A stretch of 64,000 nt of DNA from Maricaulis sp048269565. Its GTDB lineage: Bacteria; Pseudomonadota; Alphaproteobacteria; Caulobacterales; Maricaulaceae. Positions within the stretch are counted from its first letter, which is position 1. Every line of letters starts with the position of its first letter. Below, piece by piece: positions 34,214 through 43,123 of this stretch. A program made the position numbers and the translations under genes. Under the pieces are notes generated by a model that worked only from the letters and a program-made list of their open reading frames with translations, made no database searches and had not been told where the DNA came from. The DNA lies in assembly GCF_048269565.1 (NCBI RefSeq), contig NZ_JBLXIK010000002.1, positions 372,001-436,000 of the forward strand, in the 5' to 3' direction.

Positions 34214-35059
34214 CTAAAGCCCCTCCGCCTTCGCCTTGCGCCAGAAGATCACCGCCAGCACCGTGGTCACGGCCGGCATCATCAGCCCGTATTCGCCGGT
34301 CCACAGGCTGGTCTGGCCGGTGTCGATGGTGAGCGGGTTGAACAGCTTGTCGAAATAGACATTGTGGGCGGCGTGAAACATCACCGCCGGCCACAGGCTG
34401 CCGGACTTGAAGGTGAAATAGGTCATGATCACCGACATGCCGGTAATCATCACGGTGAAGGCCGACATTTGCAGCCAGGCCTCGCCGCCGCCGTAAAACA
34501 CCACGATCGGCCAGTGCCAGAAGGCCCAGATGACGCCGCTGAACAGGGCGACAGCGCCAAACGGCATCACCTTGCGCAATTCCCAGACGAAGAAGCCGCG
34601 CCAGCCAATCTCCTCGCCGACAATCGTGCTCGCCGCGCGGATACAGCCAATCGTGCCGATCAACACCACCATCACGCCGATCAGCACCGGCGTGGAGACG
34701 TCCAGCCCGGTCTCGCCAGCCCATTCCGCCAGGGTTTCCGGATTAGGGAAGCCACCCAGTCCGAGCCCCCAGATCAGCCCATAGGCGATCGCGACATAGA
34801 GGATCGGCATGGCAAAGGCGCCCAGATTGAAGCGCCATTTCCCCCATCGCCACGGCAGCGAGGACAGCTTGCGCCCCCGGATCGCCAGCGTCGCAAACGC
34901 CGCCAGCGCTGGACACCACATCAGCGGCCCGACATAGAGGCTGGTCGGATTGAGATTGACGAGGGCGTAGTGAAAGACGGCGCTCAGGCCGGTGACGATG
35001 ACCAGGAAAATGGCGATGGTGGTCCAGGCCTTGCGGCGTTCGATGGTGTCAGTGCTCAT
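34214..35059 (-). CDS. CPBP-family intramembrane metalloprotease (second copy)
   Basis: A 281-residue protein with seven or eight hydrophobic spans and the CPBP motifs EEIGWRGFFVWEL, WAFWHWP and FHAAHNVYFDK. The NVYFDK extension after the third motif is seen in many Abi-type proteins. It is not closely similar to the first CPBP protein at 29275-30060 outside the motifs, so the two are unlikely to be recent duplicates. No bacteriocin or substrate gene is beside it. The gene is monocistronic and preceded by a long repeat-rich intergenic region. Confidence 0.85.
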   Translation of the reverse strand: MSTDTIERRKAWTTIAIFLVIVTGLSAVFHYALVNLNPTSLYVGPLMWCPALAAFATLAIRGRKLSSLPWRWGKWRFNLGAFAMPILYVAIAYGLIWGLGLGGFPNPETLAEWAGETGLDVSTPVLIGVMVVLIGTIGCIRAASTIVGEEIGWRGFFVWELRKVMPFGAVALFSGVIWAFWHWPIVVFYGGGEAWLQMSAFTVMITGMSVIMTYFTFKSGSLWPAVMFHAAHNVYFDKLFNPLTIDTGQTSLWTGEYGLMMPAVTTVLAVIFWRKAKAEGL

Positions 35060-35200
35060 TTTGCGTGTCCCCGCGCTGATGATCGCAGCGGTTTAGGCGC
35101 GGGGGTGGTGGCGCGATACCGGGAAAGTTGGCGGCACCGTCCCGGGTGGGCTTTTCTGGAGAGGTCGCCGCCGCCCCCCTCACCCGCCCCTCGCGGGGCA

Positions 35201-35258
35201 CCCTCTCCCCAGGGAGAGGGAATGTCGCGCTCCGCCCTCCTTCTCCGTGAGGAGAAGG
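35201..35258. repeat. Paired palindromic repeat units (type A)
   Basis: Two hairpins stand back to back: CCCTCTCCC / GGGAGAGGG (35201-35209 and 35212-35220) and CCTTCTCC-GTGA-GGAGAAGG (35239-35258). The flanks are also inverted copies of each other (CACCCGCCCCTCGCGGGGCAC before, and the complement of CATCCGCCCTTCGGGCAC after). The unit resembles dispersed intergenic repeats of alphaproteobacteria. A related unit lies at 44325-44345. Confidence 0.65.
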
Positions 35259-35312
35259 TGCCCGAAGGGCGGATGAGGCGGGTGGTGTAACCGGTTTTCA
35301 GAAGACAAACTC

Positions 35313-35449
35313 CCGTTGTCATCCCCGCCGGACGTCCGGCCTTGAGCCGGACGCAGAGCGGGGATCTACCCGCAATTCCAGCTGGTTTCACGGGTAGGTC
35401 CCTGATCTACGCCCCGCATGCGCGGGGCATCCGTCAGGGATGACAACGG
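35313..35449. repeat. 137-bp foldback element (type B)
   Basis: Perfect 13-bp terminal arms, CCGTTGTCATCCC (35313-35325) and GGGATGACAACGG (35437-35449), enclose internal palindromes, including GCCGGACGTCCGGC and GCCCCGC-ATGC-GCGGGGC. There is no coding capacity. The GTCATCC arm core recurs in the hairpin at 44209-44236. It is a miniature dispersed repeat rather than a terminator. Confidence 0.65.
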
Positions 35450-35473
35450 TATGTAATTTATGGGTTTAGGTAT

Positions 35474-38260
35474 TCAGTGCGCCTCGCCCCAGGTCTTCCC
35501 GGCATTCGCATCCACATCCAGCGGTACGCTGAGCTCCAGTGCCGGCCGGCAGGCCTCGCTCATCACTTTTTTCGCCAGCGCGATCATGTCATCGGCCTGG
35601 GCTTCGGGCACTTCGAAGATCAGTTCGTCGTGGACCTGCAGCAGCATGCGGGCGTCGAGTTTGGCGCGGGCGATGGCGTCGGGCATGCGGATCATGGCGC
35701 GGCGGATGATGTCGGCGGCGGCGCCCTGTAGCGGGGCGTTGATGGCCTGGCGTTCGGCGAACTGGCGCATATTCGGGTTCTTGTCACTGATGCCGGGGAA
35801 GTGGCAGCGGCGGCCGAAAATCGTCTCGACATAGCCGCGGGCTTTCACCTCATCCTTCATCTTGTCCATATAGGCCATGATGCCGGGGAATCTCTCGAAA
35901 TAGGCGTTGATGAAATTCTTCGCCTCCTCGCGGCTGACATCGATCTGCTTGGCGAGGCCGAAGGCGGAAATGCCGTAGATGACGCCGAAATTGATCGCCT
36001 TGGCCTTGCGCCGCACCATCGGGTCCATGCCCTCGATCGGCACGCCAAACACTTCCGACGCCGTCATGGCGTGGATATCGGCGCCATTGCGGAAGGCCTC
36101 CTTGAGCGTGTCGACTTCGGCGATTTCGGCCAGCAGGCGCAGCTCGATCTGGGAGTAGTCCGCTGCCACGAGGACATTGCCCGGCTCGGCGATGAAGACC
36201 TCGCGGATGCGGCGGCCCTCCTCGGTGCGGATCGGGATGTTTTGCAGATTGGGCTCGTTGGAGGAGAGACGGCCCGTGGTCGTCGCGGCGAGCGAGAAGG
36301 AGGTGTGGACGCGGCCGGTCTTGGGATTGATCGCGGCGAACAGCGCGTCGGCATAGGTCGATTTCAGCTTGGCGAATTGGCGGTATTCCAGCAGCGCCAC
36401 CGGCAGAGCATGGCCCTCGGCGGCGAGATCGTCGAGCATGGCGGCATCGGTCGACCAGGCACCGGTCTTGGTCTTCTTGCCGCCGGGCAGGCCCATCTCG
36501 TCAAACAGGATCTCGCCCAATTGCTTGGGGCTGGCGACATTGAATGTGCGCCCCGCCGCTTCATGCGCTGCGGCCTCGGCACCGGCCATTTTCTGCGCAA
36601 ATTCCGAGGACAGGCGTTTGAGCTGGTCGGGATCGACCTTGATGCCGCAATTTTCCATCGCGGAGAGCACGGCCGGCATCGGCCGTTCCAGGGTCTCGTA
36701 GACGGTGGCCTTGTGCTTGGCCACCATGGCCGGCTTGAGAATCTCCCACAGGCGCAAGGTCACATCGGCGTCTTCGGCGGCATATTCCGTCGCCTTGTCG
36801 AGCGGCACCTTGTCGAACGAGATCTGGTTCTTGCCGCTGCCGCACACTTCCTTGAAGGGGACGCAGGCATGGCCGAGATGCATTTCGGCGAGCGCGTCCA
36901 TGCCATGGCCGTGCAGGCCGGCATCCATCACATAGGAGATCAGCATGGTGTCATCGATCGGCGCGACATCGATGCCATAGCGGGTCAGCACGCCGAGATC
37001 ATATTTGAAATTCTGGCCGATCTTGAGCACCGCCGGGTCTTCGAGCAGCGGTTTCAGCGCCGCCAGAGCCTCATCCATCGGCAATTGTTCCGGCGCCTTG
37101 CCGGTGTCGAACATATCGCCGGTCGCGGCCGGGTCGATATGGGCGAGCGGGATATAGCAGGCCTTGCCGGGGGCGAATGCCATCGAGATGCCGACCAGGC
37201 CGGCGGCATTGGAGGAGAGCGCATCGGTCTCGGTATCGACGGCGATGACGCCGGCCGTATGGCAGCGTTCGATCCAGTCCCTGAGCTGCGCCATGGTGGT
37301 GACGCACTCATATTGCGAGCGGTCGATCGGCGCCGTCGCCGAGCCGGTCTCGTCGGCGGCGGGCCCGCCGAGGGTCTCCTCGACCTTGCGGGTGAAGGTG
37401 CGGAATTCCATCGATTTGAGGAAAGTGACCAGCGGCTCCGCATCGGGATCGGTGATGCCGAACTCGTCGAGCTGGGCATTGAGCGGGCTGTCGCAATCGA
37501 GGGTGACCAGCTGGCGCGACATGCGGGCATCATCGGCGTGGGCGAGGAGTTTTTCGCGGCGGGCATTCTGCTTGATCTCGCCGGCGCGCTCCAGCAGCGT
37601 GTCGAGATCGCCATATTCATTGATCAAGAGCGCCGCCGTCTTGACGCCGATGCCGGGCACGCCGGGCACATTGTCGGCACTGTCGCCGGCCAGGGCCTGG
37701 ACATCGATCACGCGGTCGGGCCCGACGCCGAATTTCTCGAACACGCCGTCGGCATCGATGCGCTTGTTCTTCATGGTGTCGAGCAGGGTGATCTTGTCGG
37801 ACACCAGCTGCATCAGATCCTTGTCCGAGGAGACAATCGAGACCCGCGCGCCCTTGGCCTCGGCCTGGCGGGCATAGGTGGCGATGAGATCATCGGCCTC
37901 GTAATTCTCGACCTCGACGCAAGGCGCCCCGAAGGCCCGCGTCGCTTCACGGATCAGCGCGAATTGCGGCACCAGGTCTTCCGGCGCCGGCGGACGATGG
38001 GCCTTGTAGAGCGGGTAGAGATCATTGCGGAAGGTCTTGCCGGAATAATCGAAAATCACCGCCATATGGGTCGGTTTCTCGCCGTGATTGATGTCTTCCA
38101 GCAGCTTCCACAACATGTTGCAAAAGCCCTGCACGGCGCCCACCGGCGTCCCGTCCGAGCGCGTCAGCGGCGGCAGCGCATGATAGGCGCGGAAAATATA
38201 GCCCGATCCGTCGATCAGATAGACATGGCTGGAAGCATCGACGGGTCTGTGAACGGCCAT
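35474..38260 (-). CDS. polA: DNA polymerase I, three-domain form
   Basis: Pol I processes Okazaki fragments and fills repair gaps. The 928-residue protein has the N-terminal 5' nuclease (HVYLIDGSGYIFRAYHALPP and NYEADDLIATYARQAE), a 3'-5' exonuclease domain with all three motifs intact (AVDTETDALS, GQNFKYDLGVL and YAAEDADV), and the polymerase core with motif A VAADYSQIELRLLAEIA, motif B KAINFGVIYGISAFGLA and motif C LLQVHDELIFEVP. Proofreading should therefore be functional. It is monocistronic, with polA's start 146 bases from the next divergent gene. Confidence 0.96.
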   Translation of the reverse strand: MAVHRPVDASSHVYLIDGSGYIFRAYHALPPLTRSDGTPVGAVQGFCNMLWKLLEDINHGEKPTHMAVIFDYSGKTFRNDLYPLYKAHRPPAPEDLVPQFALIREATRAFGAPCVEVENYEADDLIATYARQAEAKGARVSIVSSDKDLMQLVSDKITLLDTMKNKRIDADGVFEKFGVGPDRVIDVQALAGDSADNVPGVPGIGVKTAALLINEYGDLDTLLERAGEIKQNARREKLLAHADDARMSRQLVTLDCDSPLNAQLDEFGITDPDAEPLVTFLKSMEFRTFTRKVEETLGGPAADETGSATAPIDRSQYECVTTMAQLRDWIERCHTAGVIAVDTETDALSSNAAGLVGISMAFAPGKACYIPLAHIDPAATGDMFDTGKAPEQLPMDEALAALKPLLEDPAVLKIGQNFKYDLGVLTRYGIDVAPIDDTMLISYVMDAGLHGHGMDALAEMHLGHACVPFKEVCGSGKNQISFDKVPLDKATEYAAEDADVTLRLWEILKPAMVAKHKATVYETLERPMPAVLSAMENCGIKVDPDQLKRLSSEFAQKMAGAEAAAHEAAGRTFNVASPKQLGEILFDEMGLPGGKKTKTGAWSTDAAMLDDLAAEGHALPVALLEYRQFAKLKSTYADALFAAINPKTGRVHTSFSLAATTTGRLSSNEPNLQNIPIRTEEGRRIREVFIAEPGNVLVAADYSQIELRLLAEIAEVDTLKEAFRNGADIHAMTASEVFGVPIEGMDPMVRRKAKAINFGVIYGISAFGLAKQIDVSREEAKNFINAYFERFPGIMAYMDKMKDEVKARGYVETIFGRRCHFPGISDKNPNMRQFAERQAINAPLQGAAADIIRRAMIRMPDAIARAKLDARMLLQVHDELIFEVPEAQADDMIALAKKVMSEACRPALELSVPLDVDANAGKTWGEAH

Positions 38261-38406
38261 GGGAGAATCCTCGGGATATCGGTTTGGCGCAGACTAGCGC
38301 GGTGCGCGGCGCAGGTCATGGGGGAGTTGCGGCGGGGGCGGTGCTGGCTTGTCAAAGCTCCGGCGATCGGGTCTGATCGCGCAATCTTTACGGGTGGGAA
38401 GCGGGT

Positions 38407-39408
38407 ATGCGGGTCTGGATGCGGGGTGCGATAGCCGTGGCGCTGGCGGTGGCCGGATTCATTGCTGCCGACAGCGTGCTGCACGCGACCGGCGCGGGTG
38501 GCTTTACGCCGTCAGCGCTGGAATTGACGGAGCGATCTGCCGAGTGGAACCAGCCGCCGCTGGTCGCGCTGGGGCTGTCTTACTGGGCGCAGTCAAAGAC
38601 CTCTGATCCGGATCTGCTATTTGCAGCCCGTCAGGCCCGCATCCGTGCCTGGCGTCAACTCGGCCGGCCCGGTCCGGCAGCTGATCTCCTGCTGGAGGAC
38701 GTCCGGCAGAACCCGACCGACTACGCAGTGATGGAAGCCAGCTTTGCCTTGATGGACGCCAACAACCTTCACGGGCTGCGCGAACTCACAGCTCTGGTGA
38801 CCGGCGGAGATGCTCCACGGCTTCAGCAACCTGACCTGGTGGTCTCAGTCTATGTCGCTGTTCTGCAACGCCAGGGTCGCGCTTCCGAAGCAATGGCGGT
38901 TCTCGACGGCCTGGATGTCAGCAATTGGTCAGACTCCGCCAAGCGGCGTTCTGATGAGATGAGACCCTATTTCTATCTCCAGGCGCGCCAACCCGATGCG
39001 GCTCTGGAATGGCTACGCCAGCCGGCTCCAGCCTATTGTCTTCAGGTGCACCAGTGCACCGTGTCTCGGCAAATTTCCGAGGCGCAGGCGCGCGCCATGC
39101 GCGGTGAATGTGAGCGGGCCGATGCAATACTGTCGGAGTTGGTCGAGCGGCTGAGGGCCGAGCCTTTCCGGGAAGAGATTGACCCGATCCTCAATTCCCA
39201 AGGCCATTTGTCATCCTACACGGTTTCCGCCTCGCCCGCCTGGGAGTGCCGCGCACTCGGCATGCTCGGCCGGCGTGAAGAGGCGGTGGATGCCTGTCTG
39301 CAGGCCAGCGAAACCAACCCGTCGACCGCGACGGCCGCCAGCCGCGCGTATGCCGCATTCGGTGTGCCGACGCGACTGGAATGCGTGCCGGGCGGCACGG
39401 CCGGCTAG
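38407..39408 (+). CDS. Exported protein of unknown function with helical repeats
   Basis: A 333-residue protein with an uncleaved or cleavable N-terminal hydrophobic segment (GAIAVALAVAGFIAADSV). The rest is a series of helix pairs like tetratricopeptide repeats, for example AARQARIRAWRQLGRPGPAADLL, SVYVAVLQRQGRASEAMAVLDGL and RALGMLGRREEAVDACLQA. Several cysteines (CLQVHQC, ECER, WECRALG) suggest an extracytoplasmic, disulfide-bonded protein. Function is unknown. It is followed 50 bases later by another protein of the same general plan, and the two probably act together. Confidence 0.6.
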   Translation: MRVWMRGAIAVALAVAGFIAADSVLHATGAGGFTPSALELTERSAEWNQPPLVALGLSYWAQSKTSDPDLLFAARQARIRAWRQLGRPGPAADLLLEDVRQNPTDYAVMEASFALMDANNLHGLRELTALVTGGDAPRLQQPDLVVSVYVAVLQRQGRASEAMAVLDGLDVSNWSDSAKRRSDEMRPYFYLQARQPDAALEWLRQPAPAYCLQVHQCTVSRQISEAQARAMRGECERADAILSELVERLRAEPFREEIDPILNSQGHLSSYTVSASPAWECRALGMLGRREEAVDACLQASETNPSTATAASRAYAAFGVPTRLECVPGGTAG

Positions 39409-39458
39409 CTGTTCAGACCGGCAATTGATTGCCAAGCATGACAATTTGGAGGTCGACC

Positions 39459-40670
39459 ATGAAATATGCCGTGCACGTGACCCTCGTCTTGCTGGCCGTC
39501 TGGCTGATTGCGGCCTACGCCATTCCCGAACGCTACAAGTCGGAATCGCCCGCGCGCTGGCTTGTTGTTACCCATCCGGTCAGCCTGGCCTACGGCATCA
39601 GCACAGGCTGTGCAGGCGACATCAGGTTCGAGATCGCCAGCGATTTTGGCTATCGCGGCCGCGGCGCGGCGGAGCGGCGCGCGCGGGCCGGGCGCTGTCT
39701 GTTTGTGACCCGGTTTTTGCCGGCCACCAATCGCGCTCAGCGAATCTCCAACGGGATAGAACGCGGCTGGCTGTTCTTCGCCGAGGGCGAGTATGCACGC
39801 GCCCGCGACCAATTCTTGCAGCTGGCCAGGCTGGACCCGCTCGGCAACAGCTTCGCCTTCAATGCGCAAGATGAGGCGTGGGTCGCGGCGATGCAGGCCG
39901 CGGAGCGTCTGGGCGGCGCGGAGGCTGCCCTGCCGATCGCCGAGGAGGCCTTGGCACGCTATGAGAGCCCCGCCTTTCACGACGCCTCGTTTCGGGGCGG
40001 AGGCATCTGGCTCGCGCAGTTTGCGGACATCACGGAACAGACCGAATTCAGCATCAATGCGATGCGCATCATGGTCGCTCATATCATGATTAGCGCGGGC
40101 GAACCTGACCGCGCCTCCGAGGTGCTTGAACGGGCGCGCCATCCCGAATGGCCCCAGCGTGACAGGAGCGGCTGGTCACAGATGCAGCTGAACTTGCTGG
40201 ATTATCGGCTTGCCAAACAGCGCGGTGATGCGAGCGCGGCCAATGCGGCGCTTGATAGCGTGGTGGCCTGGTATCGTGACGGTCAGTCGGCCATGTCCCA
40301 TCCGGTATGGGGGCAATCCATGTCGTGGCGCGAGCTCTGGTCCGAGCTGGACGATGCGGGCCGTTGTGATGATATCGCCGAATTGATCCAGCTATCGCGG
40401 GCACAGGGTGAAGCCTGGCCGGCCGATCCGTCCGCATCGGCGATGCACCGCTATCTCGGTGCGCGCGATGGCTGCGTCTATGCATCGCTGCTGGGACAGA
40501 CCAGCCTCGCCGACGAGATTTGCGCCGCCCGGGACGAGGCCTGGGTGACCCTGTTGCAGGATGAGAGTTTTGAATTCCGCTGGGCCCTGCCGGACGAGCT
40601 CTCACCGCGGCCCGAGCCTCTGGCGTGCTTCGCCGCTGGCGCGGGCGTTCAGGTCGGGGATGAATTGTGA
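39459..40670 (+). CDS. Membrane-anchored protein of unknown function, TPR-like
   Basis: A 403-residue protein that begins with a hydrophobic anchor (VTLVLLAVWLIAAYAI), followed by a globular part with helical repeats such as RGWLFFAEGEYARARDQFLQLARLDPLG and SAGEPDRASEVLERA. The start at 39459 is set by TTGGAGG eight bases upstream. It has the same build as the preceding gene (short N-terminal anchor, TPR-like middle, scattered cysteines) and is likely in one operon with it. The stop codon lies inside the operator-like palindrome of the ParDE pair. No function can be named. Confidence 0.6.
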   Translation: MKYAVHVTLVLLAVWLIAAYAIPERYKSESPARWLVVTHPVSLAYGISTGCAGDIRFEIASDFGYRGRGAAERRARAGRCLFVTRFLPATNRAQRISNGIERGWLFFAEGEYARARDQFLQLARLDPLGNSFAFNAQDEAWVAAMQAAERLGGAEAALPIAEEALARYESPAFHDASFRGGGIWLAQFADITEQTEFSINAMRIMVAHIMISAGEPDRASEVLERARHPEWPQRDRSGWSQMQLNLLDYRLAKQRGDASAANAALDSVVAWYRDGQSAMSHPVWGQSMSWRELWSELDDAGRCDDIAELIQLSRAQGEAWPADPSASAMHRYLGARDGCVYASLLGQTSLADEICAARDEAWVTLLQDESFEFRWALPDELSPRPEPLACFAAGAGVQVGDEL

Positions 40671-40681
40671 TAATAATTATC
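40669..40681. promoter_or_regulatory. Palindromic operator candidate of parDE
   Basis: GATAATAATTATC is a perfect 13-base palindrome around a central A and overlaps the stop codon of the preceding gene. Just downstream a second inverted repeat (TCCATC at 40680-40685 and GATGGA further on) reaches toward parD. Ribbon-helix-helix antitoxins usually repress their own operon through such sites. Confidence 0.5.
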
Positions 40682-40709
40682 CATCCGCCCTTGCGATGGA
40701 GAATCCGCC

Positions 40710-40979
40710 ATGCCCAGCAGCTATGCCCTTGGTCCGCGCTTCGAGGCGTTGATGACCGAGTTGATCCAGTCGGGGCGCTATAATTCCAGGAGCGAGATCC
40801 TGCGCGACGGGCTGCGCATGGTCGAGGAGCGCGAGGCGAAATTTCTCTCCGAGCTGGAGGAATTGCGCGAGGCGGTCAGGCTCGGCGCGGAAAGCGGGCC
40901 GGGGATACCTATCGACGTGGTTCGGGATCGGTTGATGGCGAAATACACGGCGATGGCAAAGGAACGCGGTGAGCTGTGA
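40710..40979 (+). CDS. parD: ParD-family antitoxin
   Basis: An 89-residue ribbon-helix-helix antitoxin. The N-terminal strand and helices follow the ParD pattern: SSYALGPRFEALMTELIQSGRYNSRSEILRDGLRMVEERE, where GRYNSRSEILRDGLR is diagnostic. The C-terminal part would wrap the toxin. It overlaps parE by four bases (GTGA). A canonical ATG start lies 29 bases after the palindrome. Confidence 0.9.
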   Translation: MPSSYALGPRFEALMTELIQSGRYNSRSEILRDGLRMVEEREAKFLSELEELREAVRLGAESGPGIPIDVVRDRLMAKYTAMAKERGEL

Positions 40980-41260
40980 AAACGATAATTTCAGATCTGG
41001 TTTGGGCCGATCTGGAAGACATCGGCGACTACATCGCTCAGGATAGCCCGTTGCGGGCGCGCAAATTCGTCAGCGAACTGCTCGATCATTGTGAGCGCTT
41101 GGCAGACTTTCCAAACGCCGCACCGCTGCGCGAGGATGTATCCCCCGGCATTCGAGCTGCGTCGCATGGCCAATATCTGATCTTCTATCGCGTCGCCGAT
41201 GGTGCGTTGCGCATTGAGCGCATTCTGCAGGGCAATCGCCTCTTCCCTGAAGCCGATTGA
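40976..41260 (+). CDS. parE: ParE-family toxin
   Basis: A 94-residue RelE/ParE-fold toxin: WADLEDIGDYIAQDSPLRARKFVSELLDHCERLADFP and the C-terminal HGQYLIFYRVADGALRIERILQGNR are typical. Family members poison DNA gyrase. Here the start is GTG within the last codons of parD, so expression is coupled. The next gene on the right is convergent, so the operon ends here. Such pairs stabilise plasmids or islands, but chromosomal copies like this are common and may be inert. The gyrB of this window could be the target; that is inference. Confidence 0.9.
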   Translation: MKTIISDLVWADLEDIGDYIAQDSPLRARKFVSELLDHCERLADFPNAAPLREDVSPGIRAASHGQYLIFYRVADGALRIERILQGNRLFPEAD

Positions 41261-41263
41261 CCG

Positions 41264-42799
41264 CTAACCCCCGAACTCCAGCTGCCCCGCCACAATCCCG
41301 ATCCCGGTGATGATCAGGATCGCGGCGATGTTGAGCCGGAAGCCGGCCTTGATCATCTGGCCTTGGGTGACGGCGCCGGAGGCGTAGACGATGGCGTTGG
41401 GCGCTGTGGCGACGGGGAGCATGAAGGCGGTCGAGGCGGCGATGGCGACCGGCAGGACGAGTTGTTCCGGTGGCACGCCGGCGCTGACGGCCAGCACACC
41501 GAGTACGGGCAGGAAAGCCGTGGTGGTGGCGACATTGCTGGTCAGCTCGGTCAGGAAGACGACGGCGGCGACCATCACCAGGATCAGCAGCGGCAGCGGC
41601 CAGTCGGAGACGAAGGAGAGCTGTGCCCCGAGCCAGCCGGCCAGGCCCGTCGCCGATAGCGCTGCCGCCAGCGACAGCCCGCCGCCGAACAGGATCACGA
41701 CATTCCACGGCAGGCGCGCCAGCCCGTCCCAGTTCATCAGCGCTTCGCCCTTGGCTGCGCCCGTATCGCCGGCCGGGATCAGGAAGGTGGCCAGTGCGCC
41801 CATGACGGCGATCTGGGTGTCGGTCATCTGGATCGCGACGGGGATGCCCAGCGCGCCTGTGAGCCAGGCGAGCAGCGGGTTCCAGCCCCAGTTCCAGCCC
41901 TCGCCGGAGAAGAAGGGCATCCAGGTCAGAAGTTCGGCCGGCAGCGAGCGGCCCATCCACAGCAGGGCGACAGTGCCGAACAGCGCCGCGACGCGCAATT
42001 CCGGCGTTGTCATCTTGCCGAGACCGGTCAGTTCGCGCTGTACCATGTCTTCGGCGGCCCGGCTCTCGCTGGCACCCTTGAGATTGAAGGCCAGCCGCGT
42101 CAGCACGAACCAGCCGACCGGGATCAGCAGCAGCACGGCCGGCAGGCCCATCCCCATCCAGGTGGCGAAATCGAGCGAGTGGCCGTATTCATTGCGCAGA
42201 AAGCCGATGGCGATGAGATTGGTCGGCGTGCCGACGGGCGTGCCCATGCCGCCAATCGAGGCCGCATAGGCGACGCCGAGTGCCAGCGCCGGAGCGAAGA
42301 ATTTCGAGCTGACGCCCTCGCGCTCGACCTCCTGCGCCACGCGCAGGGCAATCGGGATCATCATCAGTGTGGTGGCGGTATTGGAGATCCACATCGACAA
42401 GAGGGCCGAGGCCAGCATGAACCCGCCGATCAGGGCCGCCGGATGGCCGCCGAATTTGGCAACAATATTCAGCGCGATGCGGGTGTGGAGATGCCATTTC
42501 TCGATCGACAGCGCGACGATGAAACCGCCCAGCAGCAACATCACGATCGGGCTGGCATAGGGGGCGGTGGCGGCGCCGGTGGTGGTGATGCCGAGCAGCG
42601 GGAAGATCGCGATCGGGATCAGGGCCGTGGCGGCAATCGGGATGGCTTCCGTCGCCCACCAGGCGGCCATCAGCAGACCCAGCGAGGCGAGCAGCCAGGC
42701 CTCGCGGCTGAGGCCTTCGGGCAGGGGCATGAATTGCAGGCCGATCGCGAGCACGATGCCCGTGATCAGTCCGATCGTCTGGCTCGAGATTCCGGACAT
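41264..42799 (-). CDS. SLC13/DASS-family Na+-coupled dicarboxylate symporter
   Basis: A 511-residue protein of about 11-12 hydrophobic spans with the family's two Ser-Asn-Thr hairpin motifs: MWISNTATTLMM in the first half and LTSNVATTTAF in the second. These bind Na+ and the carboxylate. GTPVGTPTN and LPVATAPNAIVY are also characteristic of VcINDY-like proteins. Likely substrates are succinate, malate or fumarate, sulfate being less likely. The ATG at 42799 (MSGISSQTIG) is preferred over the longer frame. It is monocistronic and convergent with parE. Confidence 0.88.
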   Translation of the reverse strand: MSGISSQTIGLITGIVLAIGLQFMPLPEGLSREAWLLASLGLLMAAWWATEAIPIAATALIPIAIFPLLGITTTGAATAPYASPIVMLLLGGFIVALSIEKWHLHTRIALNIVAKFGGHPAALIGGFMLASALLSMWISNTATTLMMIPIALRVAQEVEREGVSSKFFAPALALGVAYAASIGGMGTPVGTPTNLIAIGFLRNEYGHSLDFATWMGMGLPAVLLLIPVGWFVLTRLAFNLKGASESRAAEDMVQRELTGLGKMTTPELRVAALFGTVALLWMGRSLPAELLTWMPFFSGEGWNWGWNPLLAWLTGALGIPVAIQMTDTQIAVMGALATFLIPAGDTGAAKGEALMNWDGLARLPWNVVILFGGGLSLAAALSATGLAGWLGAQLSFVSDWPLPLLILVMVAAVVFLTELTSNVATTTAFLPVLGVLAVSAGVPPEQLVLPVAIAASTAFMLPVATAPNAIVYASGAVTQGQMIKAGFRLNIAAILIITGIGIVAGQLEFGG

Positions 42800-42847
42800 G
42801 CAGCGCCTCCCCAGACGGTTACGTCTCACTCACGCGGCAGTGTCAGA

Positions 42848-43045
42848 TCAGGCTTTTGGATCCTGCGCCGAGCCGGCCTTTACGAAACGCCGGTCACAAT
42901 AGGGACATTCGACAAAATCGTCCTGGCCCATTTCCAGGAAGACACGCGGATGGCCCAGCGCGCCGCCGCCGCCATCACAGGCGATGCGGTGACCCGTGAC
43001 CGGGATGATTTCAGACGGTGGAATTGTGTTTGCGGCGTCGGCCAT
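42848..43045 (-). CDS. CHCC zinc-finger protein (NDUFS6-like)
   Basis: A 65-residue protein with one CHCC-type zinc site: Cys23, His32, Cys47 and Cys50 (VECPYCDRRF). This pattern matches the domain found in the complex I accessory subunit NDUFS6 and in many small alphaproteobacterial proteins of unknown role. In alphaproteobacteria such proteins are commonly found close to the respiratory chain, but no respiratory gene is near here. The ATG at 43045 is the only reasonable start. It shares a promoter region with the divergent ABC ATPase gene. Confidence 0.78.
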   Translation of the reverse strand: MADAANTIPPSEIIPVTGHRIACDGGGGALGHPRVFLEMGQDDFVECPYCDRRFVKAGSAQDPKA

Positions 43046-43123
43046 GCATCAGCCCTCATGGACAGGGGATCGGAGGATGCCTAGTTATGGCGTTCCCCAG
43101 CTGGCCGTCAATTCCGAGGCGAC

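Larger units (their letters stand above)
35060..35473. other. Intergenic region with palindromic repeats, no gene
   Basis: About 414 bases between the CPBP gene and polA, the only long non-coding gap in this part of the window. It is filled by two groups of inverted repeats (35201-35258 and 35313-35449), listed separately. No credible coding frame is present. Confidence 0.75.

Noticed and set aside
35801..38434. Open frame of about 877 codons opposite polA
   Set aside because: It mirrors polA in the opposite strand; Gly/Asp/Ile-rich shadow composition with no recognisable domain.
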